Shown: piece by piece, positions 54,770 to 64,000 of the stretch
Numbering within the stretch: the stretch's first letter is position 1
How the letters are laid out: every line of letters starts with the position of its first letter
Source of the DNA: Notamacropus eugenii
Lineage: Eukaryota > Chordata > Mammalia > Diprotodontia > Macropodidae
Reading direction: 5' to 3'
DNA: 64,000 nucleotides
Assembly: GCF_028372415.1 (NCBI RefSeq)
Contig: NC_092872.1
Location: 14,660,479 to 14,724,478 of the forward strand
Translations under genes and position numbers: made by a program
The notes under the pieces: model-generated
The model's input: the letters and a program-made list of their open reading frames with translations, nothing else
What the model was told of the DNA's origin: nothing
The model's database searches: none

Positions 54770-55269
54770 CCCAACAACTTCCCCACTGTCAGTGCTGGAA
54801 TATACATGGATCCACCACATGGTGTGACCTAAGGAGAAATAATTTCTGAGAGCAATACAGCAGTCCCCAGGGAAGTCTGTTGCTAGGAGGTGCCTTTATG
54901 TTTCATCTTGGTAAATACTCAAGTCTACCTATCCAGTTTCTGCTTATAATTTTGTGTTTTGACTAATGGTTTTATTGTGCTACCTTATTATTCCAGACCT
55001 GCAGAACAACATCAAATTTGCCTGACAATATGATGTTTGGCTGAAAAGTGCGAATGTCAGCATCATTTATTTTTCATCTGTGCCTCCTGTGGTTAGAAAT
55101 GCTACAGTTTCTGAAGGATTAAGATTGAGGGTCACATAAAAGCTAAAGGAGAGGTGCATGGCGGGTTTGGATGGTCTGTCACATTTACTAATGTGAATTT
55201 TGTAGGAGACCTGATGTAGAGGAGGGTGAGAAAACTGGAAGAAGAATTCAAGATTATTCAATACATCCT
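54770..55269. other. Unique DNA
   Basis: No gene or repeat is recognised. Confidence 0.4.
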
Positions 55270-55392
55270 CTTGGAATGTGGAAACAGGCCTAGAAGAGGA
55301 GAAATGACTGGCCCAAAGTCATGCAGGTGGCAAGTAATAAAGTCAGAATCTGAATTCAAGTCCTTTGACTCCAAATTCAGCTGCCTTTGCAG
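55270..55392 (-). repeat. CORE-SINE
   Basis: 'agaggagaaatgactggccc', 'tctgaattcaagtcctttga' and 'ctccaaattcagctgccttt' give a diverged minus-sense core and head. Confidence 0.75.
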
Positions 55393-55469
55393 GAAAAAAA
55401 GGACAGGAAGATCATAAAGCAAGAGCAAGGAAAAGCTCTTGGAGCTCATCAAGGATAGATGACCCATAT

Positions 55470-55592
55470 GATTTTTTTCGGAGGCAGTCAGGGCTAAGTG
55501 ACTTACCCAGAGTCACATAGCTGGTAAGTGTTTGAGGTTGGATTTGACTTCATGTCCTGCAGGACCTAATGCTCTATCTACTGTACCACCTT
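55470..55592 (-). repeat. Short marsupial SINE
   Basis: After a T-run, 'ggaggcagtcagggctaagt', 'cagagtcacatagctggtaa' and 'tgctctatctactgtaccac' give the complete short SINE in minus sense. Confidence 0.9.
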
Positions 55593-55799
55593 CTACCCAT
55601 GACTTAAAAAAAATTCATGAAATGTTAGGTGGTCTGGAGAAAGGCCCAGTGGAGAGTATGTTGGGTGAACCCCATGCAGAGGATGTATGGGAAGTCACTG
55701 AAAAGCAGTTGGAGGGATGGGAAGGCAAACATAGCTTGGAATCTGTAGAATTAGAAGGGGATCATAGCATCGAAATACAGACCATTAATCAAGGGTGTA
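55593..55799. other. Unique DNA
   Basis: A 102-codon frame (55532-55840) runs from the SINE into the next repeat and has no domain. Confidence 0.4.
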
Positions 55800-55825
55800 C
55801 TGGAGCCAGCTCAAACTGGCTCCAG
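55800..55825. repeat. Perfect 10-bp inverted repeat, 6-base loop
   Basis: 'ctggagccag' at 55800-55809 and 'ctggctccag' at 55816-55825 are exact reverse complements. It lies just before the family A start and could form a hairpin. Confidence 0.95.
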
Positions 55826-56060
55826 ATAGTAGATTGTTAAATTTTCAGTGTGAGTATTTGCACCTCAGATATTGGCAAAAGCTACAGATGAGAGATTGAA
55901 CTATTGATCTATTGTCCAGACTTGCGAAAGTGATGGAGAAAATATTAATAATGCAGATTAAACTTGAAAGTGTATCAAAGGTACTTGTCCCCTTCCCTCC
56001 CCAGCCAGTTGTTAAACATTGACTACCATACCACTGCCAAGAAATTTCTAAAAGCAACTG
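55826..56060 (+). repeat. Unclassified dispersed repeat (family A), copy 3
   Basis: 'ttgttaaattttcagtgtga', 'agatattggcaaaagctaca', 'aagtgatggagaaaatatta' and 'gttgttaaacattgactacc' align in order with the copies at 25460 and 32021. Confidence 0.62.
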
Positions 56061-56128
56061 TAACTAGTTCTGCTATACCTTAACATATGAGTTCTTAAAA
56101 ACCACCACACTATGCAAAATGCTGGGGG

Positions 56129-56198
56129 TTGGGAAGGGGAGAATGGAACTGGGAAAGGTCTTTTTCTAAACCACCTCGGATTCAGTCCTTTTGAAAAG
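56129..56198 (+). repeat. 70-bp segment, copy 2
   Basis: It is 68/70 identical to 54700-54769, 1.43 kb away in the same orientation. The flanks on both sides differ. Confidence 0.9.
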
Positions 56199-56264
56199 TC
56201 CTGGGACTGTGCAATGAAAATCATAGGGTTAATGGGAAAAATGGGGTTAGGGGCACAACACTTC

Positions 56265-56443
56265 TTGCTTCAACCATGTCTGACTCTTCATGATCTCATT
56301 TTTACAGATAAAGAAACTGAGTCAAACAGAGTTAAGTCTTTTGCCCAGGATCACATAGCTAGTTAGTGTCTGAGGACAGATTTGAACTCAGTTCCTCCTG
56401 ATTCCAAATCTGGTCTGTCCTCCGCACCATCTATCTGCACTAT
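56265..56443 (-). repeat. Marsupial SINE, internally deleted
   Basis: 'aaccatgtctgactcttcat' is followed directly by 'tttttacagataaagaaact' and 'cacatagctagttagtgtct'; the usual middle block between tail and core is missing. Confidence 0.82.
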
Positions 56444-57579
56444 AACAATTCTAGCCACAAACATTTCTTTTATTTTTGTGGTGTTGTCTTTGATGATCTA
56501 CAATGTCGATTCCTTTATGCCTGTCACTTTGAAGATATCACATATTCTTTAGTTTCTTTCAAAATGCTTTATTATTTCAAGTTTCTCTTTAATATTTAAA
56601 GCTTTTTACTTGACATTTTTGCATTAGGACTCTTAGATGTGCTTGGCACATTGAATAAGTTTTTTAAAATAGAAAAGTTCACAGTTGCAAAAGAATATAA
56701 AAACACAAGCTAGTGGGACAACATACACACAGTGAACTGATAGAGCTAGTAGGTGCTTGAGATATGTATGTGTGTGTACTTTGTTCTTACATGGCTTGGT
56801 GTAGCTGGGAGCAGTTTTCTGCATTTCTCTAGTGTTTCTTGAGGACAAAATCATGTATAAGCAAACTCAAAATTTGCATTATGCTCAGCTTGTTACTTAA
56901 TCTATCACTTGCATTGGAACAAATTCACGTTTTCAAAACAAGCATTATAATAGAACTGACCGTGTGATATTCACTTTTGATGAGGATTTTTTTCTTTTTT
57001 TCAACAAGACTACACAGTTAAACTTTTAAATGAAAACAAAAAAGAATCTAATCTAAGTGTTATATCATCACCGCCATTTGGTTACCGCTTGTTATTTCAC
57101 CCATTTTTTTTCACTCTAAGTATACTAACATGACATGACTTACTAGACAAGAGGAGGTGATTATTTCAGTACTACTCAAATTTCCTTACTTCTTGGGAAT
57201 TGAGGATTGAAACTATAAACCATGAGAAAGAAAAGGGAAAAACCAATTCTTTTACTACCTGTAAGGAACAAATCACTGAGAAATGTACACAGTGAATGAG
57301 GTACTTTCTCAATAAACCAGATCATGGGACTTTGGAACCATTCACCAGTGCAAACATTGAAGGTTCGACCACCCTGCAAATAATATCTGGAAAGTTGGAT
57401 CCAATTCTCCCCTTCCTTGGAGCATGCCAACCCTGGAGTGGTCTCAGCTTTATGACAGAGCTACCTGGGAGGGACCAAGCCCAGAGGAACTAGGCTATGC
57501 AAAAGGTATCTGGAAGATTCTGTAGAAAGGGTGAAGTTCAGAGGGGCTGGCTAAGGAAGAGGAGAACAGACAGGTTCCA
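56444..57579. other. Unique DNA
   Basis: For more than 1.1 kb no gene or repeat is recognised. AT-rich overall; open frames are under 85 codons. Confidence 0.4.
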
Positions 57580-57832
57580 TGTTATTGTTCAGTCTTTTTC
57601 AGTCATGTTCAACTCTTTGTGACCCCATTTGGGGTTTTCTTGGCAAAGATGCTGGAGTGGTTTGCCATTTCTTTCTCTAGCTTATTTTACAGATGAGGAA
57701 ACTGAGGCAAACAGGGTTAAGTGACTTGCCCAGGGTCACATGGTGAGTGTCTGAGGTCAGATTTAAACTCAGGAAGATGAGTCTTTCTGACTCCAGGCCA
57801 GCACGTTATCCACTGTGCCACTTAGCTGGCCT
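57580..57832 (-). repeat. Marsupial SINE, full length and well preserved
   Basis: The tail ('tgaccccatttggggttttc', 'ttggcaaagatgctggagtg'), the core ('aggcaaacagggttaagtga') and the head ('tccactgtgccacttagctg') are complete over 253 bases. This is the least diverged SINE in the window. Confidence 0.95.
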
Positions 57833-58200
57833 CTTTATGGGTACAGTACAGTTAAGGCTCAGCAGAAGCAGCGTTAATTCATTTACTGAACTCAGATCCC
57901 AGAGCTGAGGATGTTTACTCTGCCCTGTTTTTATAAGATTGCTGAGCATGGCTGTGAATTGTAGCTAGGAGGCAACAGGAGCCTGCCCTGGAATCTTGCT
58001 TCTGGCTGAGGCAAGGGCAGAACCAGACTTATTTCACAGAGGAAGAGTCATATTTTACTGTCTCCGTTTTCACAACCTGTTCAGTGAGAAGGCTTTCAGG
58101 TGTAACAAATGCAATATTCTAGAGAACAACAGGAGTAATTGATATCCCTAGGGAAGACCAAGAGGACCTAGAAACAAGGTGAAAGTTAAGGGTTGAGGTA
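57833..58200. other. Unique DNA
   Basis: No gene or repeat is recognised. Confidence 0.4.
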
Positions 58201-58442
58201 GACAGCCAGTGGTATCCTTGGTATGTCAGAAGAAAGTGATGAAGGCCTCCATCATGTGGGGTGGCTCCTCTGCTGTGCAGCCATAGGAGAACATTGACAA
58301 GAAGTGCACAGAATGGCCAGGTGTGAATGGGTTGTGATCTGTATCATTGGAGGGAATGTTCAAGTCGATGTTCATAGATCCATTTGAGTACGATTTCATA
58401 AAGGAATTTCTCAGCTTATGTACTATGTCATGGCCTGGATTG

Positions 58443-58870
58443 CAAGTCTGCCTAGAGGAGAGCATGTGAAAGGGATCAGAGCATCATAGGTTCAGATCTC
58501 AGAGGTCAAAGGATTGTGTATGCTTCTGGTGGACATCAAACAAATGGGAAGCAAGAGACAAGGGGAAGCAAGAACTCTGGAAGCTCAGAAAAGAATCTGA
58601 TATGGAAGGACTTAATTCTAGAGAGGTTCGGTGGGCCAGGATATTGGTGTAACTACCCCCATTCCTACAACACCAGGTACTGTGTGGGTGAAAAGTTTGA
58701 GTTAATTTTTCCCCCTGGTGGATGTGTTAGGTACTGTGGTCTCTTTTGTTAGGCTCTTCAGATCAGCTTTAAGATTCTGGCAGGGAACTCTTACCCAGAG
58801 AACTTCCATACTCATTGCTCTTAACTCCTTTGTCAGGGTTTTTTTTTTGATGGTTTTTAGCTTCTTGTGA
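58443..58870 (-). repeat. ERV internal segment S, lower copy
   Basis: It is a direct repeat of 60833-61309, with the same block order ('agagcatcataggttcagat', 'tagagaggttcggtgggcca', 'tcttaactcctttgtc'-type end) and two deletions of about 20-25 bases relative to the other copy. An open frame at 58702-58917 on the minus strand is shared with the upper copy. Confidence 0.85.
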
Positions 58871-59676
58871 CCTGGGCAACTGGTATCAACAGACGTCTTA
58901 GGGCAGGGATCACACAAAACGATATCTTAGGGTGGGGCTTGATCACAAGCACCCCATCATTGCCCCCTTCAAATGAATGGGGCACAAAATCTTGGGGTAA
59001 GGGACGAAGATCCCTTCTTCCATAGCTCCTCCCTGCTGAGATTGGACATAGAGCTGCCTCTGCCCCAAGAGGTCCCATTCGAGGGGTCAGTTCTTTAGCT
59101 AGCATCCAGAACTTGGTTGATGCCAAGTCCAGGGGTGACATATCACAGTCACAGATGAGGGTGACATCTGGCTTAAGTGATCAGGCATCTACAGGTGAAG
59201 GGTACTAAGTCAAATCTGACAAACAAGGTCAGACAAAAAGTCAAAAAGAAACAAGGAGACAATAACCAGAAGCAGGGTAGATATAGGGTCAGCCATGCTT
59301 TGGGAGTCCATGAACCCATTACCATAGCCTCATTCACTATTGTTTACTGTTTTCTAATTTACTGTTTTGGGATCATCATTTTGGCTAGAGATACACTTTC
59401 TTTAATCTGAGCTGGAGCCTGGTCAATTTCCCATTCTCCCTGCAGGTATATCAAACTTGGATACGATGGTTCAGGAGGATCTGTAGGGCAGTCCTTATTT
59501 CCCTGCCCAGTCTAATATCAAGCCCCTTTTCTTGATACATTTTGTATAGTTCATTAGTTGGAATGCCATCTATTCTTCCAAAATCTACCTCTGTCCTCAA
59601 TAGAGTAGTAAACAATTCTTTTCTTGTCAGTCTATTCTGACTTGGAATCTGTTGGCTAAATACTTATTCTTCTCTC

Positions 59677-60134
59677 TCAAGGAAATTTATCTTTTTTACT
59701 GATTTTCACTATCCAAGATACCAATGATTCTTCCATCCTTTGGGTGAATTGACTCAAAATATCTGTGACCTCCTGCTGAGTAAAATCCTCAATTACCTTC
59801 CTAAGTACTGGGATCCCTCCATTCTCCTGTTGTACTTTGGCCTGAGAAGCCTCCCACATTTCCTTCCTCTTGTTACTTTCTTACTTCTTTTTGTGAGCCA
59901 AACTAACAACAGCTTTTTCTTCCCTCAAGGATACTTTTTAGGTTGTTCTTCTAAAGGAGAGTTCAGCATAGTAAGTTTTTCTCGCAAATCAGCTAACTCC
60001 TTTCTCATCTGAGCTTTCTCCTCCAGCAGCTTGTGTCTGCTTTTACATATAATTCGATAGCTTGTTAGCAAAGTCCAGCCTCTCTCACACTCCCCTGTCC
60101 TTTCTTTCCCTGATTCTATTGGTATTCCTTGCAA
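59677..60134 (-). pseudogene. gag-like frames of the endogenous retrovirus
   Basis: Two short frames follow the LTR on the minus strand: 59925-60134, lysine/glutamate-rich and coiled-coil-like, and 59677-59859, which has the texture of a retroviral capsid segment. They lie in the place expected for gag but are separated by stops and are far shorter than a gag protein. The assignment rests on position and composition, so it is moderate at best. Confidence 0.5.
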
Positions 60135-60315
60135 ACATCTTTTTAAGTCTCTGAGTTCTCCCTTCTGTAGCCTTATTTCGCAGTTTTCACAGAACCCTGT
60201 GCTTTTAGCCCATTCTCTTGTTAGGGATGAAAAAGGTAAATTCCCTCCACCCTGGGATATTTGTTTCTTCCTCTAAAGTCTTTCTGTCTCCAAATAGAGG
60301 TCTAATATCTCATGA

Positions 60316-60332
60316 TCCCATCCTTGTCACCA
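60316..60332 (-). promoter_or_regulatory. Primer-binding-site-like sequence
   Basis: Minus-strand 'tggtgacaaggatggga' begins with TGG, the complement of a tRNA CCA end, two bases after the LTR. Which tRNA it would match cannot be decided by eye. Confidence 0.5.
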
Positions 60333-60334
60333 TT

Positions 60335-60832
60335 TGTAGTGCCAATGTGATATTTACAGCAACTATGGCAACCACGAACATGTCAGTGCAATTCTGAATA
60401 GTAAAATACAACAGACTCTCCACGTGGAAGACAGAACCAAAACATTTATTCAGACACCATAAAACCAAATCCCAACACCAGAAAGCCAAATCCATCACAG
60501 TAACAAAGAAATCTATACACAATAACAATGCAGAGGATAATACCATCCCCAAGCCTCCCCTAACCTCTCTAGGCTTCCCACAAAGCAGCTCCCTTAAACA
60601 AAATCATAAACAAGTTCTCTCACCCCTGTTAGCCAGTTGCCTGCTTGCCTGCATCCTTCCTAGTTCTGTTCCTAGTTCACCAATTTTTTTCTCAACTCTG
60701 CTCTAGCTCTGTCTCTTTCTTTTACACCCATCCTGTTCCCCAAACTTCAACAAACTCCTCCCATCACAGTCTCCAGATCACATGGACCTATTAATGAATG
60801 GGAAAGATCTTCCCATTTAAATTACCATTACA
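60335..60832 (-). mobile_element. LTR of the endogenous retrovirus
   Basis: Read on the minus strand it begins 'tgtaatggtaatttaaatgg' and ends 'cattggcactaca', giving TG...CA termini 498 bases apart. AATAAA lies at 60450-60445, about 110 bases before the end. The primer-binding-like TGG follows two bases beyond the end. These features together make a 5' LTR likely. Confidence 0.72.
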
Positions 60833-61309
60833 CAAGTCTATCTAGAGGAGAACATGCAAAAGGAATCAAAGCATCATAGATTTAGATCTAGAAAGAATCT
60901 CAAAGGATTGTCTATGCCCCTAGCGGGCATAGAAAAAGAAAACAGGAAGCAAGAGACAACTTCGAAGGGCATGAACTCTGCAAGCTGAGAAGAGAGTGTG
61001 ATATGGAAGGAATCAATTCTCGAGAGGTTCGGTGGACCAGGATACTGGTGAAACTTCCGAGGTTTGACTTAAGTACCCCTACTCCTACAAAACCAGGTAC
61101 TGAGTGGGTGAAGAGGTTATGATGCCTACCTGCAGCAGTTTGAGTTAATTTTGCCCCCGGTAGATGTATTAGGTACTGTGGTCCCTTTTGTTAGACTCTT
61201 AAAATCAGCTTTAAGATTGGGGCAGGGAGCTCTTAGCCAGAGAACTTTCTTTCTCATTGCCCTTAACTCCTTTGCCAGGGGCTTTTGCCTGTTTTTAGCT
61301 TCTTGTGAT
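60833..61309 (-). repeat. ERV internal segment S, upper copy
   Basis: It starts at the base after the LTR end and repeats 58443-58870 in the same orientation. A minus-strand frame at 61126-61326 corresponds residue by residue to that of the lower copy ('PCPNLKADFKSLTK' against 'PCQNLKADLKSLTK'), so S is probably viral coding sequence rather than an LTR. Confidence 0.82.
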
Positions 61310-61424
61310 GCACTTTTTAACCACATTGGGAGATGCTTTTACATAAGGGGGGAGGTCTTTGAATAAGTTTTTATTAAATGGATTTAAAAAAAATCTTGGG
61401 GCATGAATGATGGGTTGCACTAGT
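61310..61424. other. Flank of the ERV debris
   Basis: No repeat is recognised; the shared segment S has ended and the next MIR has not begun. Confidence 0.4.
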
Positions 61425-61688
61425 TGCTGAGGCAGTTGGTAGTACAGCAGATAAAATCCTGGGCCTGGAGTCAGAAAGACCTAAGTTCAGATGCAGTCTC
61501 AGACACTATCTGTGTGACTCTGGGCAAGTCATTTAATCCCTGTTTGCTTCAGTTTCCTCACCTGTCAAATAAGGATAATAATAGTACTTCCTTCCTACGT
61601 GTTATGAGTATCAACTGGGATTGCATATTAAAAATGCTTAGCATAATGGTTGGCACTGAATAGGTACTGTATAAATGCTTCTCTTCTC
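61425..61688 (+). repeat. MIR, full length
   Basis: 'tcctgggcctggagtcagaa', 'gggcaagtcatttaatccct', 'tcacctgtcaaataaggata' and 'atgcttagcataatggttgg' run from head to tail. Confidence 0.95.
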
Positions 61689-62000
61689 CACAGGGGCAGA
61701 GGATAGAGCACCAGTGCAGGAGTCAAGGGGACCTGAGTTCAAATCTCACCCCAGATACTTGGCACTCACTAGCTGTGTGACCTTGGGCAAGTCACTTAAC
61801 CCCAATTGCCTCATCCTGGGTCATCTCCAGTCATCCTGATGAATATCTGGTCACTGGATTCAGATGGCACTGGAGGAGAAGTGAGGCTGGTGACCTGCAC
61901 AGCCCTCCCTCACTCAAAAGAAAGTCTAGTGCAAGTTATGTCATCATTTCTCTGATGGCATGGTCTTCTTCGGCAACAAAGGATGAACACACATTAACAT
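61689..62000 (+). repeat. Long marsupial SINE with 'caacaaaggatgaacac' tail
   Basis: A SINE head and core ('gaggatagagcaccagtgca', 'gggcaagtcacttaacccca') is joined to a second body ('gtcatctccagtcatcctga', 'gcactggaggagaagtgagg') and ends in 'tggtcttcttcggcaacaaa'. Its tail resembles the sequence at 9055-9090, at the edge of the old LINE. Confidence 0.85.
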
Positions 62001-62289
62001 ATGCACTTCTCCACAAAATATGGAAAAATAGATATAAGAAACAATTACTCCTTTTAAGTATCTCTGTTAATCACCCCACAGGAGACTTCAGCACCAAACC
62101 AGGAATAATTTGTGAGTTAGGAAAGTTAGTCCTGGCTGACTGGAATTGAGAGGCAAGGGCCTAGCTGACGGCTCGGCCAAAGAGAGATGTTGTTCCCACT
62201 AGTACAAGGGCACCATGAGAACAGGAAAGGACTTTCGGGCCATACAGTGCTAGAACTGCCTGGGTCACATGCTTTTCTACATTTCTACC
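62001..62289. other. Unique DNA
   Basis: No gene or repeat is recognised. Confidence 0.4.
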
Positions 62290-62510
62290 TCTCTACTAGT
62301 ACACTGGATAGAAGGCTTGCCTTGGAGTCAAGATCTGGTTTCAGTTCCTCATACTAGCTGCTTGACGTTGGCAAATCAACCTCTTAGTGTTCCATACAAC
62401 TCTCCAAGACTATAAATAAGTTACAAACAATTTGCAATCTGAATTGGTAGAGGGAGTTTCCACACTGGAAGTTCCCTATACATGGATGAAATCAATTCTG
62501 GCATGGAAGG
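62290..62510 (+). repeat. Marsupial SINE, 'ctccaagactataaataagt' subfamily
   Basis: 'actggatagaaggcttgcct', 'ctccaagactataaataagt', 'gaattggtagagggagtttc' and 'ggaagttccctatacatgga' give the complete order of this subfamily. Confidence 0.85.
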
Positions 62511-63364
62511 TAGAGGAAAAAAGGGTTAGCATACTCTCCCAAACCTTATGTGCAGCAAGAAAGGGCTAGAAAGTGTGTCTGTTATCTTGTTGGCGTTATT
62601 TTGCTTTCAAGAGAGACAAGAAATAGAAGCAATATAATGATAGGACATTATACCTGAATTACAGGCCTGTTCTTTTAGAATATCAGACTTGTCTCTGTTT
62701 TACTATAAAAGTTTTCTTGTGCCTTGGACAAATTGGTTTCCAGTCTATTTTCTTTGAAATCCATTCCCTGGGTTACTGCCTTCCCCGCACAATGCCCACA
62801 TCTCACAAATAGGAGGTGGTATTGATTTTTCATAATGTCACAGTCCTTTGAGGCTGTCTCCAATGGCACTGTGAAACTTCTGATCAGACAACCTATTAGT
62901 CAGTCTCAGAGAATAAAGTAGCTGCGTTTTATAGACTTCTCAATCAGCTGCATAGCGATAGAGCCAGAAGTCCATTTTTGAAACGAGGAGTAACTTTACG
63001 AAACTGAAAAATACATTTTGGCAGATATGTCATTTACAGAGAGTAAAGAGAAGGAATGAGAATAGGTTTGTACTCGAAACTAAAAATGTCTTCAAGCAGT
63101 ATTGGACTGCCTGAAAATTCTTTGCTTTTACAAAAATGTGCTCCATTTTATGAAAGATACAAGTACTAATCCATATCAAGTAAACCAGACCCCTGTAAAA
63201 TGGACGACTTTGAGGGAGGAAATAAGGTTCCAGGAGCATTCTTACTTGAAAATCCCTTTAGAATGAGCCTGTATGCTGCCTATGATGTAGTACCATATGC
63301 ACTTAACTACATGATTTAGCAATGAAATAAAATAAAAATCTTTCAATGAGAAACTGTTTCTCAA
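62511..63364. other. Unique DNA
   Basis: No gene or repeat is recognised over about 850 bases; open frames are under 70 codons. Confidence 0.4.
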
Positions 63365-63850
63365 CAAAATCACAGTTCTTTAGAATTGAAAGGGACCTCA
63401 AAGAATACTTGTTCCAATTTGTACCTGACTAGAATGACCTCGACAGCATCTCTGACAAATAGTTTTCCAGTTTTTATTTGAACTCCTCCAATGAAGGAGA
63501 GTTTACTACTTCTCAAGACATTCCATTCCGTTCATTTTTTTTTTTTTGCAGGTGATGGGGATAGTTCTAATTGCTTAGGGAATTTTCCCCTTCCCTCAAA
63601 CTTAAGTCTCTTTCTCTAACTCTCACAAATACATTATTCCTAGTTCCTAGTTCTGCCCTCTGAGGCCAGCCAGTACTCCCCTTACTACATGACTGCCATT
63701 TGGGTATTTGAAGACACCTTTCATAACCCCCATAAATTTTCCTTTCTTCAGGCTTAATGCCTTAATCTTTAATTCCTAAAATCCTTCTGTATAGTACAGT
63801 CACTAATCATCTCACTGACCTGGCCCCTTTCTATTGGACAGACCCTAGGT
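63365..63850 (-). mobile_element. L3/CR1 LINE fragment
   Basis: 'atcacagttctttagaattg' and 'gaaagggacctcaaagaata' begin the terminal piece. 'atttgaactcctccaatgaa', 'tcctagttctgccctctgag' and 'tttgggtatttgaagacacc' continue in the minus-strand L3/CR1 order. A T-run at 63537-63548 interrupts it. Confidence 0.75.
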
Positions 63851-64000
63851 TATCACAATTTCATCCATGTAATGTTAGATGCTGTCTGGGGCCAGATTGT
63901 GGTGATACTAGTAGTCATATATAGAGTAATGGATGAGGATGCCCGGAAACAGAGGTTTGTGGTCTAGTTTAAAGTGCATGTTGCTATAAAAGAGATCAGT
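63851..64000. other. Unassigned window end
   Basis: No repeat or gene is recognised in the last 150 bases. Confidence 0.4.

Larger units (their letters stand above)
58200..60832 (-). mobile_element. Endogenous retrovirus remnant, one LTR plus partial internal region
   Basis: On the minus strand the order is LTR (60832 to 60335), a primer-binding-like 'tggtgacaaggatggg' two bases after it, gag-like frames (60134-59677), further internal sequence with short open pieces (59141-58857, 58917-58702), and unassigned sequence to about 58200. No second LTR can be found below. Frames are broken by stops and shifts, and I see no pol or env region. It is an old, incomplete copy with no coding ability. 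Confidence 0.6.

Noticed and set aside
58200-60832. The endogenous retrovirus as a coding or active provirus
   Set aside because: Only one LTR and broken gag-like pieces are present; pol and env are not seen.
60335-61309. Segments S as the two LTRs of one provirus
   Set aside because: Both copies hold the same open reading frame, lack TG...CA ends, and the better LTR candidate with polyadenylation signal and primer site lies between them. Kept only as an alternative.
1-64000. Operons, ribosome binding sites, riboswitches or phage modules
   Set aside because: The interspersed LINE/SINE content identifies vertebrate nuclear DNA, and no prokaryotic gene organisation exists in the window.

Overview
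The window looks like non-coding nuclear DNA of a marsupial. The evidence is the repeat content: many CORE-SINEs of the MIR and MIR3/Ther2 type, a marsupial SINE whose head reads 'agtggatagagcactggg' and whose tail carries 'ccaaatggggt', long L1 3' ends, an L1 relative with ORF1 but no ORF2, old L2 and L3/CR1 pieces, and a rotted endogenous retrovirus. CpG is scarce. No open frame exceeds about 122 codons, and I find no exon series, rRNA, tRNA gene, CRISPR array, operon or bacterial feature. The species cannot be named from the sequence.

Layout. 1-7 kb: SINEs, a hAT-like DNA-transposon remnant, a long dispersed repeat with a (TG)n tract, and an L3/CR1 piece. 7.2-9.1 kb: a decayed non-LTR retrotransposon on the minus strand, sitting inside an L2. 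9-18 kb: MIRs, more of the dispersed repeat, L2, a 260-bp polypyrimidine tract and L3/CR1 pieces. 18-26 kb: three L1 3' fragments on the minus strand, an L3/CR1 piece, and an L2 carrying a MIR that carries a SINE. 26-37 kb: MIRs, Ther2-like SINEs, L2 pieces and several unique stretches, including the longest open frame (36915-37283), which I cannot assign. 37.8-40.7 kb: a 5'-truncated L1 on the minus strand with recognisable but broken reverse transcriptase. 42.8-45.6 kb: a half-L1 (HAL1-like) on the plus strand, inserted into a MIR3-like SINE with a visible target-site duplication. 45.6-57.8 kb: L3/CR1, possible LTR remnants, a (TATC)n array, a 1.2-kb L2 and a nearly full-length SINE. 58.2-61.4 kb: endogenous retrovirus debris on the minus strand, with one LTR, a primer-binding-like site, gag-like frames and a duplicated internal segment. 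61.4-64 kb: SINEs, unique DNA and L3/CR1.

There are no genes acting together here. What can be read is the order of insertion: L2 and L3/CR1 are oldest, MIR/MIR3 next, then the marsupial SINEs, L1 and HAL1. I find no convincing new biological system. The points most worth a second look are the half-L1 with its composite 3' region, the ERV segment that abuts an LTR end exactly, a 70-bp segment present twice at 68/70 identity, and an unclassified dispersed repeat present three times. Family names are given from recognition of motifs, not from a database search, and repeat boundaries are approximate unless a target-site duplication is stated.
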